Shown: in pieces, positions 1 through 6,081 of the stretch
How the letters are laid out: each line of letters starts with the position of its first letter
How positions within the stretch are numbered: the first letter of the stretch is position 1
Assembly (NCBI GenBank): GCA_946401755.1
Contig: CAMIVH010000022.1
Coordinates: 1-11,079 of the forward strand
Source of the DNA: an uncultured Caryophanales bacterium
Lineage (GTDB): Bacteria; Bacillota_I; Bacilli_A; RFN20; CAG-826
Direction: 5' to 3'
Length of the DNA: 11,079 nt
Translations under genes and position numbers: made by a program
Notes under the pieces: generated by a model
Seen by the model: only the letters and a program-made list of their open reading frames with translations
Database searches by the model: none
Told to the model about the DNA's origin: nothing

Positions 1-589
1 TAGGATGGTTAAGGGCTTGTTCTGGTGTGACGTCTTTAAGTTGATCTCTAGAAAGGTTTCTAAAAGCACCACCTGAGGCAGTGATAATCACTTTATCAAT
101 ATCTTCATCTTGGACCGCTAAACATTTAGCGATAGCCACGTGCTCACTATCGATTGGGATGAGTTTACCTTTACCTTGTTTTAATAAGCCATTGATAAGT
201 TCACCACCAACGACTAAAGATTCTTTATTGGATAAAGCCACTATTTTGTTATTTTCTAATGCTTCAATCGTTGGCCTTAAGCCAACAAAACCCACTAGAG
301 CATTAACAACCATTTCTGCACCACTTGCTTTAATTAACTCAAGAAGGCCTTCATCACCAGAAAAGAATGTGATGTTTGGATAAGCTTTCTTAAAGTAACT
401 AAGTTTGCTTTTATCTTGGATACAAATGACTTTAACATTTGGGAAATGATTTAAAATGCCTCTAATCTTTCTTGTTTGATGACCAACAGAAAAAGCGAGG
501 AGGTCAAAATCATTTGGGTTTTTGAGCATCACATCAATTGTTTGACTGCCGATTGAACCAGATGCCCCTAAGAGGCATACGGTCATCAT
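1..589 (-). CDS. dxr: 1-deoxy-D-xylulose 5-phosphate reductoisomerase, N-terminal half (partial)
   Basis: Second step of the MEP isoprenoid pathway: NADPH-dependent rearrangement and reduction of DXP to 2-C-methyl-D-erythritol 4-phosphate in the cytoplasm. About 196 codons lie in the window; the C-terminal half runs off the left edge (the family is about 380-400 aa). Seen: Rossmann nucleotide-binding loop GASGSIGSQT (residues 8-17), ALSNKESLV (118-126), PIDSEH (145-150) with the metal ligands equivalent to E. coli Asp150 and Glu152 at D147 and E149, and TASGGAFRN (170-178). The last visible residues, EQALNHP, lead into the substrate-binding His region. Two consecutive ATGs (589 and 586) are possible starts; the first overlaps the cdsA stop as ATGA, so translation is probably coupled. 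GGGAGG lies 12 bases before the first ATG, a slightly long spacing. The identity is secure. Confidence 0.97.
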   Translation of the reverse strand, partial: MMTVCLLGASGSIGSQTIDVMLKNPNDFDLLAFSVGHQTRKIRGILNHFPNVKVICIQDKSKLSYFKKAYPNITFFSGDEGLLELIKASGAEMVVNALVGFVGLRPTIEALENNKIVALSNKESLVVGGELINGLLKQGKGKLIPIDSEHVAIAKCLAVQDEDIDKVIITASGGAFRNLSRDQLKDVTPEQALNHP

Positions 590-1623
590 GGAAGAATAAA
601 GCCTCCCGGTACGTCACAGAAGATGTTTGTATAAATAGCAACAGTAATGGCGGCGAATAAAATCGAATCTAAGCGGTCAAGGATGCCACCATGACCTGGG
701 ATTAATCTAGAGAAATCTTTGATTTCATAGTGTCTCTTAATAGATGAGAAGACTAAGTCACCAATAACGGATACTAATGGAACTAATGTAGAAAGAACAA
801 TGATGTGGTACCAGTGAGTGATATCTAATAAACCTTTTAAGATTGGGTGACCAACAGCGCTCATAATGAAGGCAAAGCCTGAACAGAATAAGCTAGTTAA
901 GATGACACCACCGAAGAAACCTTCCCAAGTTTTCTTAGGAGAGAGTCTTGGATTCATTTTGTGTTTACCAAAGAACACACCCACAAAGTATGCAAACGCA
1001 TCATTTAAGCATGCACCTAAAGCCACGTAGAAAATGAATAGGAATGATTCAGCGTTATCATAGCCATTAATATATGGTGGAGCTTGTAACCCTTGTTTTA
1101 TCAAGTCATCGTGATATAAATGGACTGGAAAATAACGAAGGAATAGTAAACTCTCTAAGCCTAACGCAATAATGATGACTGTGGTAATAATAAAACAGGC
1201 ATCAATGATGGTAAAGTTCTTATCAGCGATAATGGTTATCGAAGAGAGAATAATGCCAACGAAAATAATCGTCGCGCTTAAAGAGATACGATTATAGCTA
1301 TCATAAAGTCCGTGCCAAGAATTACTGCCATCAAGCATCTTAGGAATGTCTTGGAAGAAATTCCAGAATAAAACAAGGAACGCTAAGATGAAGGCTGTAA
1401 AATAAAGAACCTTTGAATACTTTGTTTTAGCGCATCTGATAATTTCAATAATAGCGAAAACTAAGACTAAACAAATAAAGCCAAAGAATGGCCAATCACC
1501 AAAGATGACAAAAGGTAAAATAATCGCAATTGCTGTTAAGCCAGCGATAATTCTAGTGCGCATTGATGTTGCGGCTTCATTACTTAATTCGTTTGGTTGA
1601 AAAATTGGTTTGCGATCTTTCAT
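586..1623 (-). CDS. cdsA: Phosphatidate cytidylyltransferase (CDP-diacylglycerol synthase)
   Basis: Integral membrane enzyme that makes CDP-diacylglycerol from CTP and phosphatidate, the branch point to anionic phospholipids. With the start chosen here the protein is 345 aa, longer than the usual 260-285. Seen: many hydrophobic segments; NDAFAYFVG (about 207-215); SPKKTWEG (228-235); and the family signature near 293-319, SxxKR..KD..RLIPGHGGILDRLD. The open frame continues upstream to 1674, but that ATG lies inside the terminator hairpin after frr, so 1623 is preferred. The next Met at 1563 begins MRTRIIAG, which resembles the usual family N-terminus, but it lacks a ribosome binding site; the site before 1623 is also weak. 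Extra length comes from a hydrophilic N-terminus and a polar loop around residues 163-193. The stop overlaps the dxr start. Confidence 0.95.
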   Translation of the reverse strand: MKDRKPIFQPNELSNEAATSMRTRIIAGLTAIAIILPFVIFGDWPFFGFICLVLVFAIIEIIRCAKTKYSKVLYFTAFILAFLVLFWNFFQDIPKMLDGSNSWHGLYDSYNRISLSATIIFVGIILSSITIIADKNFTIIDACFIITTVIIIALGLESLLFLRYFPVHLYHDDLIKQGLQAPPYINGYDNAESFLFIFYVALGACLNDAFAYFVGVFFGKHKMNPRLSPKKTWEGFFGGVILTSLFCSGFAFIMSAVGHPILKGLLDITHWYHIIVLSTLVPLVSVIGDLVFSSIKRHYEIKDFSRLIPGHGGILDRLDSILFAAITVAIYTNIFCDVPGGFILP

Positions 1624-1640
1624 AGTTTTAGCACTTAAAA

Positions 1641-1671
1641 ATAGTATACACATAAAAAGCGGTATTTGTAA
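1641..1671 (-). promoter_or_regulatory. Possible weak promoter for cdsA-dxr
   Basis: On the minus strand TATACT (1648-1643) lies 17 bases downstream of TTACAA (1671-1666). The -10 matches five of six consensus bases; the -35 is poor and sits inside the frr terminator stem. Transcription would start about 13 bases before the cdsA ATG at 1623. It is offered because a terminator immediately precedes it and cdsA would otherwise depend on read-through. Confidence 0.3.
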
Positions 1672-1683
1672 CAAATATCCGCT
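1654..1683 (-). terminator. Intrinsic terminator after frr
   Basis: The minus strand reads AGCGG-A-TATTTG, loop TTA, CAAATA-CCGCT, then five Ts. This is an 11-bp stem with one bulged A, ending 28 bases after the frr stop. The T-run is short, so termination may be partial. It lies where uppS normally sits between frr and cdsA. Confidence 0.6.
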
Positions 1684-1710
1684 CTTTTATTTAGATTTGT
1701 TAGTTGATGA

Positions 1711-2256
1711 TTAGATAGACATCAATTCTTTTTCTTTTTCAGCAACGACAACATCGACTGCTTTAATGGAATCTGTGACGACTTTTTCTAAGTCTTCTAA
1801 CATCTTCTTTTGATAGTCTTCTGTATAAGCTTCATCATCTTTGGCTAATTCAACATAGTCACGACGAATGTTACGAATTGCAACCTTAATGTCTTCACCA
1901 TATTTCTTAGCTTGTTTAACAACTTCTCTTCTTCTTTCTTCGGTTAGTGGAGGAATTGTTAATCTGATTTGTGTACCTTCGTTAATTGGGTTAATTCCTA
2001 AATCGCTCTTATTGATGGCAGCGATAATGGCTTTAGCGTCATTTTTATCGTAAGGTTTGATAAGTAATTGTCTTGGTTCTGGAACAGAAACGGAACTCAT
2101 TTGGTTGATTGGTGTCATTGTGCCATAGTAATCAACTTCAATGCCGTTAAGCATACTTGGTGTTGCTTTGCCTGTTCTTAAAGAGGTTAATTGTTGTTTT
2201 AAAGAGTCGATGGATTTATTCATCTTCTCTTGCATATCTAATACGAGTTCATCCAT
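1711..2256 (-). CDS. frr: Ribosome recycling factor
   Basis: Splits the post-termination 70S complex together with EF-G. At 181 aa it is close to the usual 185, and it is recognisable end to end: N-terminal helix with the LRTGKATPSML segment (about 26-36), the beta-rich head domain with PEPRQLLIKPYDK (60-72), INPINEGTQIRLTIPPLTEERRRE (88-111), and the C-terminal helix with IRNIRRDYVE. Its ribosome binding site, AAGGAG at 2273-2268, is encoded by the last codons of pyrH (Lys-Lys-Gly-Glu), with only six bases between the pyrH stop and the frr ATG, so the two genes are co-transcribed and probably translationally coupled. Confidence 0.98.
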   Translation of the reverse strand: MDELVLDMQEKMNKSIDSLKQQLTSLRTGKATPSMLNGIEVDYYGTMTPINQMSSVSVPEPRQLLIKPYDKNDAKAIIAAINKSDLGINPINEGTQIRLTIPPLTEERRREVVKQAKKYGEDIKVAIRNIRRDYVELAKDDEAYTEDYQKKMLEDLEKVVTDSIKAVDVVVAEKEKELMSI

Positions 2257-2262
2257 AGGTGA

Positions 2263-2979
2263 TTATTCTCCTTTTTTGCAGATACTACCAATGTTCTTGC
2301 CTTGAGCGGCAGCGATAAAATTATCAGCTTCCATTCTAAAGACACGAATTTGGATATCTTTATCTTTAATTAATTCTATCGCAGATATATCCATAATTTG
2401 AAGATTAAGTTTTAACATTTCTTCATAAGTGATGACTGGGAAGAATTTAGCGGTAGCATCTTTTCTTGGGTCTTTATCATAAACACCTTCAACACCATTC
2501 TTGCCCATTAAAATCGCATCACAGTTGAGTTCCACTGCACGCATAGCCGCAGCGGTATCTGTGGAGCAATATGGTTTACCTGTGCCACCAGAGAGGAAGA
2601 CAACCTTGCCTTCATTCATGGCTTTATCAGCAACTTCAATGCTATAAGGAACATTGACTTCTGGGACTGGGCCAATAGCGGATGTCACTAATGATTCAAC
2701 GCCTAAGACTTTTAATCTAGCGCCTAAAGCAACAGCATTGATGACTGTACCCATCATGCCCATAAAATCGGCTTCATATTGATCCATACCTGTATCTTTT
2801 GCAACCTTGCCACGCCAGATATTACCCGCGCCGATAACGATACAAACTTGGACACCAGTCGCATGGATTTTCTTGACCATTTGGGCCATGTTGTCTAATG
2901 CTTCAGCAGAAAGAATAGCGTCACTATTTTCCTTTAAGGCTTCGCCTGATAGCTTTAATAAAACTCTTTTATATGCCAT
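2263..2979 (-). CDS. pyrH: UMP kinase (uridylate kinase)
   Basis: Phosphorylates UMP to UDP with ATP, the committed step from de novo UMP to all pyrimidine nucleotides; cytoplasmic, amino-acid-kinase fold, hexameric in the family. The protein is 238 aa, the normal length. Seen: KRVLLKLSGEAL at the N-terminus (Lys9, Gly12), GAGNIWRG (50-57), ADFMGMMGT (70-78, Asp71 being the UMP-site Asp), GGTGKPYCSTDTAA (131-144) and VEGVYDKDPR. The frame is open to 3024, but the start MAYKRV at 2979 is fixed by a perfect AGGAGG (2991-2986) six bases upstream; the longer version would include the terminator hairpin. Allosteric control by GTP and UTP is known for the family, not visible here. Confidence 0.98.
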   Translation of the reverse strand: MAYKRVLLKLSGEALKENSDAILSAEALDNMAQMVKKIHATGVQVCIVIGAGNIWRGKVAKDTGMDQYEADFMGMMGTVINAVALGARLKVLGVESLVTSAIGPVPEVNVPYSIEVADKAMNEGKVVFLSGGTGKPYCSTDTAAAMRAVELNCDAILMGKNGVEGVYDKDPRKDATAKFFPVITYEEMLKLNLQIMDISAIELIKDKDIQIRVFRMEADNFIAAAQGKNIGSICKKGE

Positions 2980-2991
2980 GTTTTGCCTCCT

Positions 2992-3018
2992 AAAAAAAGA
3001 AACACCAAAAGGTGCTTC
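2992..3018 (-). terminator. Intrinsic terminator between tsf and pyrH
   Basis: Minus strand: stem GAAGCACC / GGTGTTTC (8 bp including one G-T pair), TTTT loop, followed directly by seven Ts. It begins 14 bases after the tsf stop, and its T-run abuts the pyrH ribosome binding site. No promoter fits in the remaining gap, so it is probably a partial terminator that lowers pyrH-frr expression relative to rpsB-tsf. Confidence 0.75.
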
Positions 3019-3032
3019 TTTCATTGTTTTAA

Positions 3033-3908
3033 TTACTTCATTTGGCTCATGACTTCGCTAGCGAAATCATCTTTACGTTTTTCAATACCTTCACCAACTT
3101 GGTAACGGACGTATTTGATAACGTTTGTCTTCTTTTCTTGAAGGACTTGGCCAACTTTCTTACCAGATTCAGTATCGAGTAAGTATGGTTGTTCAAGAAG
3201 AACCATTTCGGCGAAGTATTTGTTAACTTTACCACCGATGATTTTCTTGAGCATTTCTTCTGGCTTGCCAGCGAGTTTTGGATCTTGCTTAGCAGCTTCG
3301 AGTTGGATCTTTGTTTCGTGTTCGATAGCATCACTACCGATAGCGTTGGTGTCTAAGTAGGCTGGGTTGTTAGCAGCGATGTGCATAGCAATACCTTTAC
3401 CTAATTCGGCATCTTCTTTATCTAAAACGACGGCAACAGCAATCTTACCACCCATGTGGATGTATGTGTAGACGAATTGGCCAGCTTCTTGATTGATAAC
3501 GGTGAATCTACGGAGATCGAATTTTTCACCCATTTTAACTGTGGCATCTGTGAATAAGTCAGTTGTTAAAGCTTTAGCTTCTTCAACATCTTTTGGTTCT
3601 TTTTCTAAGATGACTTTAGCGCAGTTTTCAACTAATTCACGGAAAGCATCGCCTTTAGCAACGAAGTCTGTCTCACAGTTAACTTCGATAACGACGGATT
3701 TACCGCATTTTTCGCATGTCTTTGTTAAGGCTAAACCTTCAGCAGCAATACGATCAGCTTTCTTAGCGGCTTTGGCTAAACCTTTTTCTCTTAACCAGTC
3801 GGTAGCTTTGTCTAAATCTTCACCGTTGTTTAATAAAGCGGCTTTGCAGTCCATAAGACCAGCACCGGTTCTATCACGTAATTGTTTGATTAAATCAATT
3901 AAGGCCAT
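3033..3908 (-). CDS. tsf: Elongation factor Ts
   Basis: Guanine nucleotide exchange factor that regenerates EF-Tu-GTP. At 291 aa it is the normal bacterial length. Seen: N-terminal UBA-like domain with family signature 1, LRDRTGAGLMDCKAAL (10-25); signature 2, EVNCETDFVAK (75-85), whose TDF motif contacts EF-Tu; the core subdomains; and a C-terminal segment with GxGIEKRKDDFASEV. Unusual: a CEKC pair (Cys65, Cys68) sits in the strand before signature 2, with Cys78 close by. The ATG overlaps the rpsB stop as TAATG, and its ribosome binding site (AAGGAG, 3924-3919) is encoded in the last codons of rpsB, so the pair is translationally coupled. Confidence 0.98.
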   Translation of the reverse strand: MALIDLIKQLRDRTGAGLMDCKAALLNNGEDLDKATDWLREKGLAKAAKKADRIAAEGLALTKTCEKCGKSVVIEVNCETDFVAKGDAFRELVENCAKVILEKEPKDVEEAKALTTDLFTDATVKMGEKFDLRRFTVINQEAGQFVYTYIHMGGKIAVAVVLDKEDAELGKGIAMHIAANNPAYLDTNAIGSDAIEHETKIQLEAAKQDPKLAGKPEEMLKKIIGGKVNKYFAEMVLLEQPYLLDTESGKKVGQVLQEKKTNVIKYVRYQVGEGIEKRKDDFASEVMSQMK

Positions 3909-4969
3909 TATTTGTCTTCTCCTTCAGCCTTTGGAGCTTCCTTGGCTTCTTCAGCAGCGGCTGGAGCTTCTTCACCTTCGGCTTTTGGAGCTTTTGGTTT
4001 AGCGGCTCTACGTTGTTGTTTTTCAGCGTTACGGCGAGCTTCTCTTTCGGCTTGTTCTTTTTCATAAGCTTCTTGACGGGCTTGTCTTTCAGCTCTGATT
4101 TTCGCTAATTTTTCAGCGTTTTCTTTTTCTGTTTGGCGAATGACTTCTTTCATTGTGACGGCTTCGCCTTCATCTTTTGTATAGGCCACGACTGGGACAC
4201 CGTTCTTGCTTTCAACGATAGCGTCAGCGATGACGGCTAAGATTAAGCTGAAGGAACGAACTGCATCGTCGTTAGCTGGAATGACATAGTCAACGACATC
4301 TGGATCACTGTTTGTGTCAACGATAGCGAAGACTGGGATGCCTAACTTTCTAGCTTCGGCAACAGCATTGTGTTCAATGCGTGGGTCGATAACGAACATG
4401 GCGTTAGGAATTTTTCTCATTTCCTTAATACCATCTAAGTTTTTGGATAATTTTTCTTTTTCTCTACGGAGTTGAGCGGCTTCGACTTTGCTTAATAAAT
4501 CAAGTTCGCCTTCTTCTTCTCTTCTTTCGAGATCTTTCAAGTATCTAATTCTGGATTGGATGGTCTTGAAGTTTGTTAATGTACCACCTAACCAACGGTT
4601 GGTGATGTAGAAACTGCCAGAACGTAAAGCTTCTTGTTGGACAGCTTCTTGGCATTGTTTCTTTGTACCGACGAATAAGACTTTGCCACCGTTATCAACG
4701 ATTTCTTTCATTTTAGCGTAGGCAACTGTGATTGCGTCGACTGTTTGTTGTAAGTCAATGATGTAGACACCATTTCTTGCACCATAGATGTACTTTTTCA
4801 TCTTTGGGTTCCATCTACGGGTTTGATGACCAAAGTGAGCGCCAGCTTCGAGTAATTTTCTCATTGTGATAACTGGTGCATCAGGATCATGCATAACTGC
4901 TTCCATTGTTGGGGCAGCTTGTTCTGGAGCTTGTTCAGCTTCGAGAACTTCTTTCTTTTCTTCTGCCAT
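3908..4969 (-). CDS. rpsB: 30S ribosomal protein S2, extended at both ends
   Basis: Structural protein of the small subunit, bound late near the mRNA exit channel and required for S1 recruitment where S1 exists. At 353 aa it is about 100 longer than the usual 240-260. The S2 core covers about residues 34-256: ITMRKLLEAGAHFGHQTRRWNPKM, RNGVYIIDLQQTV, TNRWLGGTLTNF, PNAMFVIDPRIEHNAVAEARKLGIP and IPANDDAVRSFSLILAVIADAI. It is preceded by about 33 acidic, Ala/Pro-rich residues and followed by about 97 residues of charged, helix-prone Glu/Lys/Arg/Ala sequence ending in two KAEGE copies. The start at 4969 is set by AGGAGG (4982-4977) seven bases upstream; the frame is open to 5056 but that would translate through the leader hairpins. 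Expression is probably controlled by the leader. Confidence 0.97.
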   Translation of the reverse strand: MAEEKKEVLEAEQAPEQAAPTMEAVMHDPDAPVITMRKLLEAGAHFGHQTRRWNPKMKKYIYGARNGVYIIDLQQTVDAITVAYAKMKEIVDNGGKVLFVGTKKQCQEAVQQEALRSGSFYITNRWLGGTLTNFKTIQSRIRYLKDLERREEEGELDLLSKVEAAQLRREKEKLSKNLDGIKEMRKIPNAMFVIDPRIEHNAVAEARKLGIPVFAIVDTNSDPDVVDYVIPANDDAVRSFSLILAVIADAIVESKNGVPVVAYTKDEGEAVTMKEVIRQTEKENAEKLAKIRAERQARQEAYEKEQAEREARRNAEKQQRRAAKPKAPKAEGEEAPAAAEEAKEAPKAEGEDK

Positions 4970-5082
4970 TTTTAGGCCTCCTTTTGTTGTACCTCCATTG
5001 CTTCGAAGAACCCGGCCACTTGTTTTTAACAAGCACATTGGCGGTTCAATCCACAATGTGTGTATTTGCTGTATCCACAGCG
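4970..5082 (-). promoter_or_regulatory. Structured rpsB leader, candidate ribosomal-protein autoregulatory RNA
   Basis: The minus-strand transcript contains in order: a CTGT/ACAG hairpin (5080-5069); a stem CACATTG/CAATGTG (5060-5034) with an inner GG/CC pair; directly abutting it, a perfect CTTGTT/AACAAG hairpin with an AAA loop (5033-5019); and the palindrome CTTCGAAG (5008-5001). GAACC in the apex of the second hairpin (5047-5043) is complementary to GGTTC downstream (5012-5008), which would form a pseudoknot. GGCC at 5017-5014 can pair with the GGCC overlapping the rpsB ribosome binding site (4978-4975). Ribosomal-protein leaders commonly regulate rpsB-tsf in other bacteria; that S2 binds here is inference. 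Confidence 0.5.
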
Positions 5083-5088
5083 TTTAAT

Positions 5089-5117
5089 ATATTAACAAAA
5101 CCCTAGTGAGCGCGCAA
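5089..5117 (-). promoter_or_regulatory. Candidate rpsB-tsf promoter
   Basis: Minus strand TTGCGC (5117-5112), 17-base spacer, TAATAT (5094-5089); each box matches four of six consensus bases. The start point would be near 5082, giving a leader of about 113 bases. The -10 lies in an AT palindrome (TTAATATATTAA, 5095-5084), so the exact box is uncertain. Confidence 0.4.
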
Positions 5118-5131
5118 GAAAAATATAAATA

Positions 5132-6034
5132 TTATTTCTTTTTAGCTCTTGGGTGAGCAGACATATACGTCTCTTTCATCGCTTCTTCTGTGACGTGAGT
5201 ATATACCTGAGTAGCGTTTATGCTCTCGTGTCCGAGGAGTTCCTGGATGACACGGAGGTCTGCTCCATTTTCTAATAAGTGGGTAGCAAATGAGTGTCTG
5301 AGAATGTGTGGGTGTAAACCTACAAATAAACCTGTTTTCTCTTCAATAGCGTCCAAGATATACTCTAGACCTCTAGTCGTCAATCTTGCACCCTTAGCGT
5401 TTAAGAATAAGGAAGCTGGATGGTCCTTGCTCTTCTTTAATAGTTCCATTCTTTCGTGTTCGATATAGTACTTGATAGCTTTTTGACAATCAGGTGTGAA
5501 AGGAATGATTCTTTCCTTGTTACCTTTACCCAAAACACGTACCACCCTGTCTCTTAATTGCACAGACTGGACATCTAAGTTCACTAATTCTTCCGCTCGA
5601 ATACCAGAAAAATAGAGCAAACTTAAGATTGCTTGATCACGAGATTTAAGTGAATCTTGTCTTTCAGAATTTCTTTTAAAAATCTGCTCAATTTGCTCTT
5701 TGTAGAGAGCGTGAGGATATTTAGTTGGCACCTTAGGAGCGCTTATGAAAATGAATGGGTTATCATTTAAGTAACCTACATTTACCATATACTTATAAAA
5801 GTGCCTTAACGATGATAAGCGTCTTTTACAACTTCTCTTACTAACGCCTCTAGCCATTTCTTCCGTTAAGAAATTACGGATAGCTATTGTATCAACATTC
5901 TCTAAAAGAATGTCTTCCTTAAAAAGATAAGCACAAAACTTATCAATGTCTTCTTGATAACTAGCAACTGTCTTTTTGGAATAATTGCGGACAGTTAAGA
6001 GATGATCTAAAAACTCTTGTTCAGGTTTATTCAT
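5132..6034 (-). CDS. xerC: Tyrosine recombinase XerC/XerD family
   Basis: Site-specific recombinase; the housekeeping members resolve chromosome dimers at dif with FtsK at the septum. At 300 aa it has the normal length. An N-terminal SAM-like core-binding domain (about 3-87, with RNYSKKTVASYQEDI) is followed by the catalytic domain with all expected residues: Arg146 (SGIRAEEL), Lys170 (GKGNKER), His243 and Arg246 (HPHILRHSFATHLL), His269 (LLGHESI) and the nucleophile Tyr278 (QVYTHV). The position after topA matches codV of Bacillota, which favours a XerC role over phage integrase; XerC versus XerD cannot be settled from motifs alone. There is no ribosome binding site before the ATG. The alternative is a separate late start, but 6034 begins the normal MNKPEQEFLDHL N-terminus. 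Confidence 0.93.
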   Translation of the reverse strand: MNKPEQEFLDHLLTVRNYSKKTVASYQEDIDKFCAYLFKEDILLENVDTIAIRNFLTEEMARGVSKRSCKRRLSSLRHFYKYMVNVGYLNDNPFIFISAPKVPTKYPHALYKEQIEQIFKRNSERQDSLKSRDQAILSLLYFSGIRAEELVNLDVQSVQLRDRVVRVLGKGNKERIIPFTPDCQKAIKYYIEHERMELLKKSKDHPASLFLNAKGARLTTRGLEYILDAIEEKTGLFVGLHPHILRHSFATHLLENGADLRVIQELLGHESINATQVYTHVTEEAMKETYMSAHPRAKKK

Positions 6035-6040
6035 GCTTTA

Positions 6041-6046
6041 ATAATA
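6041..6046 (-). promoter_or_regulatory. Candidate -10 box for leaderless xerC transcription
   Basis: TATTAT (6046-6041, five of six consensus bases) is followed by six bases and then the xerC ATG, so a start point seven bases downstream would fall on the A of the ATG. No ribosome binding site lies upstream, which fits a leaderless message. No good -35 box is seen at the usual spacing. Confidence 0.4.
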
Positions 6047-6058
6047 GCAAACTATATG

Positions 6059-6081
6059 AAAAAAACGGATTATTTCCGTTT
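6059..6081 (-). terminator. Intrinsic terminator overlapping the topA stop
   Basis: Minus strand: AAACGGA, loop AATAA, TCCGTTT, a 7-bp perfect stem continuing into a run of seven Ts (6065-6059). The topA stop TAA (6072-6070) lies in the loop, so the last topA codons form the upstream arm. Confidence 0.72.

Noticed and set aside
81..383. Plus-strand open frame of 100 codons
   Set aside because: It lies opposite dxr, whose protein motifs are unmistakable on the minus strand; the plus-strand product has no recognisable motif and no ribosome binding site.
1624..1674. Upstream start for cdsA at 1674
   Set aside because: The ATG lies inside the frr terminator hairpin and has no ribosome binding site.
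2980..3024. Upstream start for pyrH at 3024
   Set aside because: The segment encodes the terminator hairpin and the AGGAGG that serves the start at 2979.
3493..4002. Plus-strand open frame of 169 codons across tsf and the end of rpsB
   Set aside because: Antisense shadow of two certain genes; low-complexity Leu/Ser product.
4970..5056. Upstream start for rpsB at 5056
   Set aside because: It would read through the leader hairpins; AGGAGG seven bases before 4969 fixes the start.
5082..5096. Operator site at the AT palindrome TTAATATATTAA
   Set aside because: Such palindromes are common in AT-rich promoters; no regulator can be named and no second copy is seen in the window.
5100..5150. Terminator after xerC
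   Set aside because: A short pairing AAGAAA/TTTCTT exists but has only one G-C pair and overlaps the coding end; not convincing.
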